The position numbers and the translations under genes were made by a program. A stretch of 64,000 nt of DNA, from assembly GCF_014863355.1 (NCBI RefSeq), contig NZ_JACZEP010000019.1:1-64000 (forward strand). Reading direction: 5' to 3'. A model generated the notes under the pieces. The model saw only the letters and a list, made by a program, of their open reading frames with translations, ran no database searches and was not told where the DNA came from. Origin of the DNA: Aminobacter carboxidus. Lineage in GTDB: Bacteria; Pseudomonadota; Alphaproteobacteria; Rhizobiales; Rhizobiaceae. Below, in pieces: positions 46,154 through 54,633 of this stretch; within the stretch, counting starts at the first letter, position 1; each line of letters opens with the position of its first letter.

Positions 46154-47197
46154 ATGTCGACGAACGAGATTGCCAGCCCAACAAGTGTCATTGGAAGCAA
46201 GAAGCGCCTGCCGCCTGAGGTATCGATCCTGGCCGTGCTGATCGGTATTGCCATCGTCTTCGAGATTCTTGGCTGGATCATCGTCGGCGACAGCTTCCTC
46301 GCCAACAAGCAGCGTCTTTCGATCATCATCCTGCAGGTGTCGGTGATCGGCATCATCGCGGTCGGGGTGACGCAGGTAATCATCACCGCCGGTGTCGACC
46401 TGTCCTCGGGATCGGTCGTCGGTCTCGCCGCCATGGTGGCAGCGAGCCTGGCACAGACCTCGCTCAATCCCAGGGCGGTCTACCCTTCGCTCACTGACAT
46501 TTCACCGATCTGGGCGATCCTCGCTGGCCTTGGCGTCGGCCTTCTCGCCGGCTCGGTCAACGGCTTTCTGATCGCCCGAACCAAGATACCGCCCTTCATC
46601 GCCACGCTCGGCATGATGGTTTCAGCGCGCGGCCTTGCCAAATGGTACACGCTCGGCCAGCCCGTGGCGCTGCTCGACGACAGCTTCACCTGGCTCGGCA
46701 AGAGCTTCAATATCATGGGCTTTCCGCTGCCGCTGCCGGTGATCGTCTTTCTTGTCGTTGCTGTCATTTTCCACATTGCGCTGGGTTATACCCGCTACGG
46801 CAAGTTCACCTACGCCATCGGCGCCAACCCGCAGGCGGCACGCGTCTCGGGCATCAACATCGGCGGCCATCTGATCAAGGTCTATGCCATTGCCGGCCTG
46901 CTTTCAGGCCTGGCAGGGGTGATGACCGCGGCCCGCGCCGCCTCCGGCCAGCCGGGCATGGGCGTCGCCTACGAACTGGATGCCATTGCGGCGGCGGTTA
47001 TCGGTGGCACCTCGCTGTCGGGCGGCGTCGGGCGCATCACCGGCACGGTCATCGGCACGATCATCCTCGGCGTCCTGACGTCGGGCTTCACCTTCCTCAA
47101 GGTCGGCGCCTATTATCAGGAAATCATCAAGGGCATGATCATCGTGGCGGCCGTGATCATCGACCAGCACCGCCAGAACAAGCGCAAGAAGGCGTAA
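46154..47197 (+). CDS. iatP: inositol ABC transporter permease
   Basis: The 347-residue permease of the RbsC/XylH class has about nine hydrophobic segments. Class motifs are ITAGVDLSSGSVVGLAAMVA near residues 75-95 and GARVSGINIGGHLIK-like sequence in ANPQAARVSGINIG. The C-terminal YYQEIIKGMIIVAAVIIDQ is typical. It lies 30 bases after the ATPase gene. Confidence 0.88.
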   Translation: MSTNEIASPTSVIGSKKRLPPEVSILAVLIGIAIVFEILGWIIVGDSFLANKQRLSIIILQVSVIGIIAVGVTQVIITAGVDLSSGSVVGLAAMVAASLAQTSLNPRAVYPSLTDISPIWAILAGLGVGLLAGSVNGFLIARTKIPPFIATLGMMVSARGLAKWYTLGQPVALLDDSFTWLGKSFNIMGFPLPLPVIVFLVVAVIFHIALGYTRYGKFTYAIGANPQAARVSGINIGGHLIKVYAIAGLLSGLAGVMTAARAASGQPGMGVAYELDAIAAAVIGGTSLSGGVGRITGTVIGTIILGVLTSGFTFLKVGAYYQEIIKGMIIVAAVIIDQHRQNKRKKA

Positions 47198-47211
47198 TCG
47201 ACGTTGCCTGG

Positions 47212-47247
47212 GACGTGATCTTGTCCGAAAACCTTTGGGATCACGTC
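47212..47247. repeat. rhizobial GATC-arm palindromic repeat
   Basis: GACGTGATC (47212-47220) and GATCACGTC (47239-47247) form a perfect 9-bp inverted repeat around TTGTCCGAAAACC. I recognise this as a shortened form of a very common rhizobial intergenic element (core TGATCTTGTCCGAAAACC). It lies between iatP and idhA and may act as a terminator. Confidence 0.7.
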
Positions 47248-47348
47248 AGAACTCGGGCCGCCCGGCATCCCGTCGGCGGGCGGCTCCATCCCTCCCAGAT
47301 CAAGATATGCAGTGCCCGGACGGTGCGGGTCACGGAAATGAGGTTGTC

Positions 47349-48344
47349 ATGACAGTTCGGTTTGGTGTCCTGGGCGCAGGCCGCATCGGCAAGGTCCACG
47401 CCAAGGCGGTGGCGTCCAATGCTTCGGCAAGGCTCGTTGCGGTGGCGGACGCCTTCGAAAAGGCGGCGAACGATCTCGCCGAGGCCTATGGCTGCGACGT
47501 ACGCTCGATCGAGCAGATCGAGGAAGCATCTGATATCGACGCGGTGGTGATCTGCACGCCGACCGATACCCATGCCGACCTGATCGAGCGTTTTGTGCTC
47601 GCCGGCAAGGCGGTGTTCTGCGAAAAGCCGATCGACCTCGATGCCAAGCGCGTCGAACAGTGCCTCGCCGTCGTCGACAAGGCGGGCGGCACGCTGATGG
47701 TCGGTTTCAACCGGCGCTTCGACCCGCATTTCGCCGCCGTGCGCAAGGCGATCGACGACGGCGCCGTCGGCAAGGTCGAACAGGTGGTGATCACCTCGCG
47801 CGATCCCGGCCCGCCGCCGGCGGAATACATCACGCGTTCGGGCGGCATCTTCCGCGACATGACGATCCACGATTTCGACATGGCGCGCTTCCTGCTCGGT
47901 GCCGAGCCGGTGGCAGTGACGGCGACAGCGTCGGTGCTTGTCGACAAGAAGATCGGCGAGCTCGGCGATTTCGACAGCGTCAGCGTCATCCTGGAGACGG
48001 CGAGCGGCCAGCAATGTGTCATCACCAATTCGCGCCGCGCCACCTATGGCTATGACCAGCGCATCGAGGTGCATGGATCGGACGGCATGGTGGCGGCCGA
48101 GAACCAGCGCGCCGTGTCGATCGAGGTCGCCAACGGCAAGGGCTACACGCGCCCGCCGCTGCACGACTTCTTCATGACCCGTTACACCGAGGCCTATGCC
48201 GCCGAGATCGCTGCCTTCGTCGCCTCGGTGACCAAGGGCGCGAAAGTTTCGCCAAGCGGCCGCGACGGGCTGATTGCGCTGCAGCTTGCCGATGCCGCGC
48301 TGAAATCTGCCAAGGAAGGCAAAACGGTCCGCCTCAAGGGTTGA
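47349..48344 (+). CDS. idhA: myo-inositol 2-dehydrogenase (Gfo/Idh family)
   Basis: The 331-residue enzyme oxidises myo-inositol to 2-keto-myo-inositol with NAD. It has the Rossmann motif GVLGAGRIGKVHAKAV, the catalytic Lys of the EKP motif (CEKPIDLD near residue 95) and Asp/His of HDFDMARFLLG near 173-181. Length equals rhizobial IdhA. The start at ATG 47349 has GAGG five bases upstream. It is also in the family of MocA of rhizopine clusters. It lies between transporter and iolC genes. Confidence 0.9.
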   Translation: MTVRFGVLGAGRIGKVHAKAVASNASARLVAVADAFEKAANDLAEAYGCDVRSIEQIEEASDIDAVVICTPTDTHADLIERFVLAGKAVFCEKPIDLDAKRVEQCLAVVDKAGGTLMVGFNRRFDPHFAAVRKAIDDGAVGKVEQVVITSRDPGPPPAEYITRSGGIFRDMTIHDFDMARFLLGAEPVAVTATASVLVDKKIGELGDFDSVSVILETASGQQCVITNSRRATYGYDQRIEVHGSDGMVAAENQRAVSIEVANGKGYTRPPLHDFFMTRYTEAYAAEIAAFVASVTKGAKVSPSGRDGLIALQLADAALKSAKEGKTVRLKG

Positions 48345-48357
48345 TCGTGCGGCAACA

Positions 48358-48388
48358 CCACCCCTCGACCGCAACAGGCCAGGGGTGG
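48358..48388 (+). terminator. hairpin after idhA
   Basis: CCACCCCT (48358-48365) and AGGGGTGG (48381-48388) form a perfect 8-bp stem with a 15-base loop, 13 bases after the idhA stop. It lacks a clear U-run. It separates the transport-idhA unit from the iolC promoter region. Confidence 0.5.
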
Positions 48389-48407
48389 CGAAGCACAATC
48401 CGTCAAA

Positions 48408-48421
48408 GGAATAAATATTCC
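48408..48421. promoter_or_regulatory. IolR-like box, exact GGAA-N6-TTCC
   Basis: GGAA-TAAATA-TTCC is an exact match to the motif published for rhizobial IolR repression of inositol genes. It sits directly upstream of TTGACT (48424-48429) and 92 bases before the iolC start. Confidence 0.7.
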
Positions 48422-48423
48422 GA

Positions 48424-48452
48424 TTGACTGTATTGTGGAATTGAAATTTCAT
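48424..48452 (+). promoter_or_regulatory. iolC promoter
   Basis: TTGACT (48424-48429), 17 bases, then TTTCAT (48447-48452; four of six matches). The spacer and -10 are covered by the second IolR-like box, so repression by steric block is expected. Confidence 0.5.
48437..48450. promoter_or_regulatory. second IolR-like box upstream of iolC
   Basis: GGAA-TTGAAA-TTTC matches GGAA-N6-TTCC with one mismatch and lies 29 bases from the first box, start to start (nearly three helical turns). It overlaps the likely iolC -10. Confidence 0.6.
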
Positions 48453-48512
48453 TGTTTGGCCTGCTGCACCAAACAAGGCAGGCCGGCGCGGCGGAGCGAC
48501 CGGGAGGAACAC

Positions 48513-50447
48513 ATGGCCGATCCCAACACCCAGCCTACAGCGCAACTCGACGTGATCACCATCGGCCGCGCCTCGGTCGATCTCTATGGCCAGCAGACCG
48601 GTTCGCGGCTCGAGGATGTCGCGTCCTTCGCCAAGTCGGTCGGCGGCTGCCCGGCCAACATCGCAATCGGCACGGCAAGGCTGGGCCTGCGCTCCGCACT
48701 TCTGACACGCGTCGGCGACGAGCATATGGGCCGCTACATCAGCGAGCAGATGCGGCGCGAGGGCGTTTGCGTCGACGGGCTGGTGACCGACAAGGAGCGG
48801 CTGACGGCGCTGGTATTGCTGTCGGTCGAGAACGACCGCACCTTCCCGCTGATCTTCTACCGCGAGAACTGCGCCGACATGGCGCTCGTCGAAGACGACA
48901 TCGACCCTGATTTCATCCGGTCGGCCCGGGCGATCGTCGTCACGGGCACGCATTTTTCACGACCCTCCACCGATGCCGCCCAGCGCAAGGCGATGCGGCT
49001 CATCAAGGAGGTCGGCGGCAAGGTGGTGTTCGACATCGACTACCGTCCGAATCTTTGGGGGCTGGCCGGCCATGCGGCGGGCGAAAGCCGCTACATCGCC
49101 TCCGATGCGGTTTCCAACCACCTCAAGGGTGTGCTGGCCGATTGCGACCTGATCGTCGGCACCGAAGAAGAGGTGATGATCGCGTCCGGCGAAGGCGAAC
49201 TTCTGGACGCGCTGAAGACCATCCGCGCGCTGTCGGACGCGACAATCGTGCTCAAGCGCGGCCCGATGGGCTGCATCGTCTATGACGGGCCGATATCAGA
49301 CGACCTCGAGGCCGGCATCGTCGGCAAGGGGTTTCCGATCGAGGTCTACAACGTGCTTGGCGCGGGTGACGCCTTCATGTCGGGCTTCCTGCGTGGCTGG
49401 CTGGGCGGTGAAAGCCTGGCCACCTCAGCGACCTGGGCCAATGCCTGCGGCGCCTTTGCGGTGTCGCGGCTGCTTTGTTCGCCGGAAATCCCGACCTTCG
49501 AGGAGCTGCAGTTCTTCCTCAGCAACGGCAGCAAGCAGCACGCTCTGCGCAAGGACGAGGCGATCAACCACGTGCACTGGGCAACCACCCGGCGCAACGA
49601 GATCCCCTCGATGATGGCGCTGGCCTGCGACCACCGCAGCCAGCTCGAAGATGTCGCCGCGCGCACCGGCACCGACCCGGCGCGCATCCGCGACTTCAAG
49701 GTTCTGGCGGTCAAGGCGGCGGCCAAGGTTGCCGGCGGGCGCGACGGCTACGGAATGCTGATCGATGAAAAGCATGGCCGCGAGGCGATGTTCGAATTCG
49801 CCCGTCATACCTTCGGCTGGCTCGGCCGGCCGGTGGAGCTGCCGGGCTCGCGGCCGCTGCGTTTCGAATTCTCGCAGGATATTGGCTCGCAGCTCGTCGA
49901 ATGGCCGCTCGACCACACCATCAAGTGCCTGTGCTTCTACCACCCCGACGATCCGGCGGAACTCAAGGCCGAGCAGCAGCAGAAGCTGCGCACCCTGTTC
50001 GAGGCCGCGCGCAAGGTGGGTCGCGAACTGCTGATCGAGATCATTGCTGGCAAGCACGGCAAGCTCGATGAGGACACCATTCCGCGCGCGCTGGAAGAGC
50101 TCTATGCGATCGGCATCAAGCCCGACTGGTGGAAGCTCGAACCGCAGGCTTCAGCCGGCGCGTGGAAGAAGATCGAGGCGGTCATCACCGGCAACGACCC
50201 TTATTGCCGTGGCGTCGTGCTGCTCGGGCTCGAGGCGCCATTGGCCGAATTGGAAGTGGCGTTTGCCGCGACCGCCGATGCATCGGTGGTCAAGGGCTTC
50301 GCGGTCGGGCGCAGCATCTTTGCCTATGCGGCGGAAGAGTGGATGGCCGGCCGGATGAACGACCAGGCCGCGGTCGACGACATGGCCCAGCGTTTCGAAC
50401 AGCTGACCAAGGCATGGCTTGCCGCACGCGACAGTCGGGCGGCATAA
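48513..50447 (+). CDS. iolC: fused 5-dehydro-2-deoxygluconokinase with DUF2090 aldolase-like domain
   Basis: The 644-residue product has a PfkB kinase domain (about 15-335; VSFAKSVGGCPANIAIG and the anion-hole motif LGAGDAFMSGF near 281-291). It phosphorylates 2-deoxy-5-keto-gluconate. The C-terminal DUF2090 domain (about 345-640) has MMALACDHRSQLEDVAART, YGMLIDEKHGREAM and VKGFAVGRSIF. It resembles class I aldolases and is annotated in relatives as the next step, cleavage of the phosphorylated product. No separate iolJ is present, which fits the fusion. ATG 48513 has GGGAGGA upstream. Confidence 0.92.
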   Translation: MADPNTQPTAQLDVITIGRASVDLYGQQTGSRLEDVASFAKSVGGCPANIAIGTARLGLRSALLTRVGDEHMGRYISEQMRREGVCVDGLVTDKERLTALVLLSVENDRTFPLIFYRENCADMALVEDDIDPDFIRSARAIVVTGTHFSRPSTDAAQRKAMRLIKEVGGKVVFDIDYRPNLWGLAGHAAGESRYIASDAVSNHLKGVLADCDLIVGTEEEVMIASGEGELLDALKTIRALSDATIVLKRGPMGCIVYDGPISDDLEAGIVGKGFPIEVYNVLGAGDAFMSGFLRGWLGGESLATSATWANACGAFAVSRLLCSPEIPTFEELQFFLSNGSKQHALRKDEAINHVHWATTRRNEIPSMMALACDHRSQLEDVAARTGTDPARIRDFKVLAVKAAAKVAGGRDGYGMLIDEKHGREAMFEFARHTFGWLGRPVELPGSRPLRFEFSQDIGSQLVEWPLDHTIKCLCFYHPDDPAELKAEQQQKLRTLFEAARKVGRELLIEIIAGKHGKLDEDTIPRALEELYAIGIKPDWWKLEPQASAGAWKKIEAVITGNDPYCRGVVLLGLEAPLAELEVAFAATADASVVKGFAVGRSIFAYAAEEWMAGRMNDQAAVDDMAQRFEQLTKAWLAARDSRAA

Positions 50448-50505
50448 ACAGACAGCTGAAGCGAGGCCTGCATCCCCGGATGCACTGCTGCAGCGGGAGG
50501 AGGAT

Positions 50506-52359
50506 ATGATGACCAAGACCGTTCGCCTGACGATGGCGCAGGCGCTGACGCGCTACCTGACGCGGCAGATGACCGTGATCGACGGCAAGAAACTGCCGCT
50601 GTTCGGGGGTGTCTGGGCGATCTTCGGCCATGGCAATGTCGCCGGCATCGGTGAAGCGCTGTACCAGCTACGTGACGAGCTGCCGACCTATCGCGCCCAC
50701 AATGAGCAGGCGATGGCGCATGCGGCGATCGCTTTTGCCAAGACCAATTTCCGCCAGCGGATAATGGCGGCGACCAGCTCCATCGGTCCGGGCGCGGTCA
50801 ACATGGTGACGGCGGCGGCACTGGCCCACGTCAACCGGCTGCCGGTGCTGTTGTTGCCCGGCGACGTGTTCGCCAACCGCGTGCCCGATCCGGTGCTGCA
50901 GCAGGTCGAGGATTTCGGCGACGGCACGGTATCAGCCAATGACTGCTTCCGCCCGGTGTCGCGCTATTTCGACCGCATCACGCGGCCCGAGCAGATCATT
51001 GCGGCGCTGGCGCGCGCCATGCAGGTGCTGACCGACCCGGCCGATTGCGGGCCGGTGACGCTGTCGCTTTGCCAGGACGTTCAGGCCGAGGCTTATGATT
51101 ATCCCGAGAGCTTCTTCGCCAAGAAGGTGTGGTCGCAGCGCCGGCCACGGCCGGACCGTGATGAACTCGCAGCAGCAGCCGAAGCGTTGAAGGCAGCAAA
51201 GAAGCCGCTGATCGTCGCCGGTGGCGGCGTGCTCTATTCCGGCGCATCCAAGCAACTCGACCGCTTCGTCCAGGCCACCGGCATTCCGGTTTGCGAGACA
51301 CAGGGCGGCAAGTCGGCGCTGACCGATGAACATGAGCTCAACATGGCCGCTGTCGGCGTCACCGGCACATCGGCTGCCAACCGGCTGGCCGAAGAAGCGG
51401 ACGTCGTGCTCGCTGTCGGCACCCGGCTGCAGGATTTCACCACCGGCTCATGGTCGCTGTTCAAGAACGCAGGCAAGACCATCATCGGCCTCAATGTCCA
51501 GCCGTTCGATGCCGCCAAGCACAAGGCGTTGCCGCTGGTGGCGGACGCCAGGGAAGGGCTTGCCGAACTCGGCGCCGCGGTCGCCGCCTACAAGGCGCCG
51601 GCATCGTGGACCGAGAATGCCAGGAGCGGAAAAGCCGAGTGGCGCAAGGCGGCCGCCAAGGTGACGGCCGCGACCAACGCAGCACTACCCTCCGACGCGC
51701 AAGTAATCGGTGCGGTCCAGCGTACGCTGGGCAGCGAGGTCATCGTGCTGCATGCGGCTGGCGGCCTGCCGGGCGAGATGCACAAGCTGTGGCGGGCGGG
51801 GAGCCCCGGCTCCTACCACTCCGAATATGGCTTCTCCTGCATGGGCTACGAGATCGCAGGTGGGCTGGGTGCCAAGATGGCGCGGCCTGACAGGGAGGTC
51901 GTCATCATGATCGGCGACGGCTCCTACCTGATGCTGAACTCGGAGATCGCGACTTCGGTGATGCTCGGCCTCAAGCTCACTATCGTGCTGCTCGACAATC
52001 GTGGCTATGGCTGCATCAACCGACTGCAGATGGCCACCGGTGGCGCCAGCTTCAACAATCTCCTGCGCGACAGCCGCCATGAGGTGCTGCCTGACATCGA
52101 CTTCGTGGCGCATGCCAAGAGCCTTGGAGCTCATGCCGAGAAGGCGTCGTCCATCGCCGATTTTGAGGCAGCGCTCGACCGCGCCCGCAAGAGCGACCGG
52201 ACGACTGTCGTTTTGATCGATACCGATCCGTTGATCTCGACCGACGCGGGTGGGCACTGGTGGGACGTCGCGGTGCCTGAGGTGAGCGCCCGTCCTGAAG
52301 TGAATGTTGCGCGCAAGGGCTATGAGGAAAAGCTCAAGCTGCAGCGGGTTGGGGACTGA
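50506..52359 (+). CDS. iolD: 3D-(3,5/4)-trihydroxycyclohexane-1,2-dione hydrolase
   Basis: The 617-residue thiamine-diphosphate enzyme opens the ring of the dehydrated inosose. The N-terminal glutamate region is YRAHNEQAMAHAAIAFAK. The thiamine/magnesium motif is GDGSYLMLNSEIATSVMLGL...NRGYGCINRLQ at about 470-510. Two adjacent ATGs (50506 and 50509) follow a strong GGGAGGAGG site. It lies between iolC and iolE as in S. meliloti. Confidence 0.94.
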   Translation: MMTKTVRLTMAQALTRYLTRQMTVIDGKKLPLFGGVWAIFGHGNVAGIGEALYQLRDELPTYRAHNEQAMAHAAIAFAKTNFRQRIMAATSSIGPGAVNMVTAAALAHVNRLPVLLLPGDVFANRVPDPVLQQVEDFGDGTVSANDCFRPVSRYFDRITRPEQIIAALARAMQVLTDPADCGPVTLSLCQDVQAEAYDYPESFFAKKVWSQRRPRPDRDELAAAAEALKAAKKPLIVAGGGVLYSGASKQLDRFVQATGIPVCETQGGKSALTDEHELNMAAVGVTGTSAANRLAEEADVVLAVGTRLQDFTTGSWSLFKNAGKTIIGLNVQPFDAAKHKALPLVADAREGLAELGAAVAAYKAPASWTENARSGKAEWRKAAAKVTAATNAALPSDAQVIGAVQRTLGSEVIVLHAAGGLPGEMHKLWRAGSPGSYHSEYGFSCMGYEIAGGLGAKMARPDREVVIMIGDGSYLMLNSEIATSVMLGLKLTIVLLDNRGYGCINRLQMATGGASFNNLLRDSRHEVLPDIDFVAHAKSLGAHAEKASSIADFEAALDRARKSDRTTVVLIDTDPLISTDAGGHWWDVAVPEVSARPEVNVARKGYEEKLKLQRVGD

Positions 52360-52401
52360 GGCTGAGCCCGGAATTTGTGAATGTTGGCGCTGCCCCTCAC
52401 T

Positions 52402-52426
52402 GTCCTGCCGGACTGTCCGGCAGGAC
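52402..52426. terminator. strong hairpin between iolD and iolE
   Basis: GTCCTGCCGGA and TCCGGCAGGAC form a perfect 11-bp stem with a CTG loop, 42 bases after the iolD stop. No U-run follows. It may be a mobile-type palindrome or an mRNA processing element inside the iol operon. Confidence 0.6.
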
Positions 52427-52492
52427 CAGCGCAGACGATGACGAACACACGCTGTCCGACGTGATAGCCGGCAATGACACTGGAGAATTGAA

Positions 52493-53410
52493 GTGAAAGC
52501 CAAACTGGGCATGTCCCCCATTGCATGGTGGAATGACGATCTTGCGGAACTGAGTGATGACGTGTCGCTGGAGGAATGCCTTCGCCAGTCTCGGTCAGCC
52601 GGCTTCACCGGCATGGAGCAGGGGCGCCGGTTCCCGACTACGCCGGGCGAGATGCTGCCGATCCTGAAGAAGGCCGACGTGACTTTGTGCGGTGGCTGGT
52701 TCTCGGGCACGCTGGTCAATGACGAACTGGCCGGAAACAAGGATCGTATCCAGCCGATGATCGATTTGTTCAAGGCGGTCGACGCGCCGTGCATCGTCTA
52801 TGGCGAGGTCGGCCGCTCGATCCAGGGCGATCGCTCCGGGCCGCTCGCCGGCAAGGCGGTACTCTCCGATGACGAGATGAAAGTCTATGCTCGCAAGCTG
52901 ACCGCGTTCGGCGAATGGTGCGCCGAACAGGGCATGCCGCTGTCTTACCACCACCACATGGCGGCGGTGGTGCAGTTCGAGCATGAGCTCGACGCCTTCA
53001 TGAGACATTCTGGCGAAGGTATCCCGCTGCTGCTCGACGCCGGCCATCTCGCCTTTGCCGGTGGCGACGTGCTGCGCGCCATCGACAATCATCACAAGCG
53101 CATCAACCATGTGCATGTGAAGGACGTGCGCATGGACGTCATTGGCGCGCTCGACTGGACGAAGCAGTCGTTCCTCGACGCCGTGGCGCTCGGGGCATTC
53201 ACCGTGCCCGGCGACGGCTCGCTCGACTTCGGCAAGATCGTCCAGAAGTTCGCCGACTACGGCTATGAGGGCTGGTTCGTCGTTGAAGCCGAGCAGGACC
53301 CGAAAAAGAACCCGCCGTTGAAGATGGCCGAGGTCGGCCATGCCGAGCTGATGCGGGTGATGACCGCCGCCGGTTACACGGTAGAGACCCAGGGCTTCCC
53401 CAACGCATGA
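52493..53410 (+). CDS. iolE: myo-inosose-2 dehydratase
   Basis: The 305-residue TIM-barrel enzyme dehydrates 2-keto-myo-inositol. IolE-type sequences are LGMSPIAWWNDDLAELSDD, MSLSYHHHMAAVVQFEHELD-like sequence near residue 143, LLDAGHLAFAGGDVLRAIDNH and FVVEAEQDPKKNPPL near the C-terminus. The start is GTG 52493 with GGAG seven bases upstream. Confidence 0.94.
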   Translation: MKAKLGMSPIAWWNDDLAELSDDVSLEECLRQSRSAGFTGMEQGRRFPTTPGEMLPILKKADVTLCGGWFSGTLVNDELAGNKDRIQPMIDLFKAVDAPCIVYGEVGRSIQGDRSGPLAGKAVLSDDEMKVYARKLTAFGEWCAEQGMPLSYHHHMAAVVQFEHELDAFMRHSGEGIPLLLDAGHLAFAGGDVLRAIDNHHKRINHVHVKDVRMDVIGALDWTKQSFLDAVALGAFTVPGDGSLDFGKIVQKFADYGYEGWFVVEAEQDPKKNPPLKMAEVGHAELMRVMTAAGYTVETQGFPNA

Positions 53411-53570
53411 CCCGCAAGAGTGCTGCCTGTCATCTCTGGGGACCATGCTTCAATTCAAGGCATTGCGGCAGTCTGTGTCCGTCATGGATGCGAGGCGCCG
53501 CGGTGCTTGAGCATGGTGCCGGGGCCAGCTACGATCCCATCAGGATCACAGGCGAGGCATTGCGAAATTG

Positions 53571-53771
53571 ATGAACGATCAGAACCATCCGTTCCTTCGC
53601 CCGTTGTGGAGGCGCATAGCGCTTGTTGTTTTCTGCGCGGCCTGGTCGATTTTCGAGTTCGCCACCGGATCGGCTTTCTGGGGCACGCTCGCCGGCGGCA
53701 TGGCGGTCGTCGGCGCCTATCAGTTCCTGATTGCCTACAAACCCGGCGACGACGCCACCGACAAGGAGTGA
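53571..53771 (+). CDS. small two-helix membrane protein in the iol operon
   Basis: The 66-residue product starts MNDQNHPFLRPLWRRIALVV and has two hydrophobic segments (about 15-33 and 36-54), with a short charged tail. It resembles DUF3329-type small proteins, but I am not sure. It ends 6 bases before iolB, so it is probably co-translated. Function is unknown; a role with an inositol membrane protein is only a guess. Confidence 0.65.
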   Translation: MNDQNHPFLRPLWRRIALVVFCAAWSIFEFATGSAFWGTLAGGMAVVGAYQFLIAYKPGDDATDKE

Positions 53772-53777
53772 GAGACC

Positions 53778-54590
53778 ATGTCGAAACTGCTGATCAAGCC
53801 CAAGCATGGCACCGGACGTGTCACCCATGTGACGCCTGAAACCGCCGGCTGGACCTATGTCGGCTTCGACCTGCACAAGCTCGAGCCTGGCGACACGTTC
53901 GGTGACTGGACGGCCGACCGCGAGACCTGCCTGGTGCTGGTCACCGGCAAGGCGCATGTCAGGGTCGGCGACGACGATCTTGGAACGCTGGGCGAGCGCA
54001 TGTCGCCATTCGAAGGTAAGCCGTGGTCGGTCTACGTGCCTGCGGGCGGCGACTGGTCGGTGCGGGCGGAGACCAATGTCGAGCTCGCAGTGTGCACCGC
54101 TCCGGGCCTCGGCGGCAACCTGCCGGTGCGGGTGATCGGCCCCGACGACGTCAAGCAGGAGACGCGCGGCAAGGGCACCAACACGCGTTACGTCACCAAC
54201 ATCCTGCCGGAAGGCGAGCCGGCGGATTCGCTGCTGGTGGTCGAGGTCATCACACCAGGTGGCCATAGCTCGAGCTACCCGCCGCACAAGCACGACCAGG
54301 ACAACCTTCCAGCTGAATCACTGCTGGAGGAAACCTATTATCATCGGCTCAACCCGCCGCAGGGTTTCGCCTTCCAGCGCGTCTACACCGAGTTCAACGA
54401 TGCCGGCCATCGCGAGCTCGACGAAGCGATGGCGATCGAGGACGGCGACGTGACGCTGGTGCCCAAGGGCTACCATCCCTGTGCGGCCTGCCACGGTTAC
54501 GACCTTTATTATCTCAACGTCATGGCCGGGCCGAAGCGGACGTGGAAGTTCCACAACGCCAAAGAGCATGAGTGGCTGCTGAAGGCCTGA
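53778..54590 (+). CDS. iolB: 5-deoxyglucuronate isomerase
   Basis: The 270-residue cupin enzyme converts 5-deoxy-glucuronate to 2-deoxy-5-keto-gluconate. IolB motifs are THVTPETAGWTYVGFDLHKL, GGHSSSYPPHKHDQDNLP (metal-binding histidines) with the downstream Glu in LEETYYHRLNPPQGF, and VPKGYHPCAACHGYDLYYLNVMAG. AAGGAG precedes the ATG. Confidence 0.94.
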   Translation: MSKLLIKPKHGTGRVTHVTPETAGWTYVGFDLHKLEPGDTFGDWTADRETCLVLVTGKAHVRVGDDDLGTLGERMSPFEGKPWSVYVPAGGDWSVRAETNVELAVCTAPGLGGNLPVRVIGPDDVKQETRGKGTNTRYVTNILPEGEPADSLLVVEVITPGGHSSSYPPHKHDQDNLPAESLLEETYYHRLNPPQGFAFQRVYTEFNDAGHRELDEAMAIEDGDVTLVPKGYHPCAACHGYDLYYLNVMAGPKRTWKFHNAKEHEWLLKA

Positions 54591-54633
54591 AGGGCCGACG
54601 CAGCTTGCACATTCCCGAACCGAGGAGAAAACG

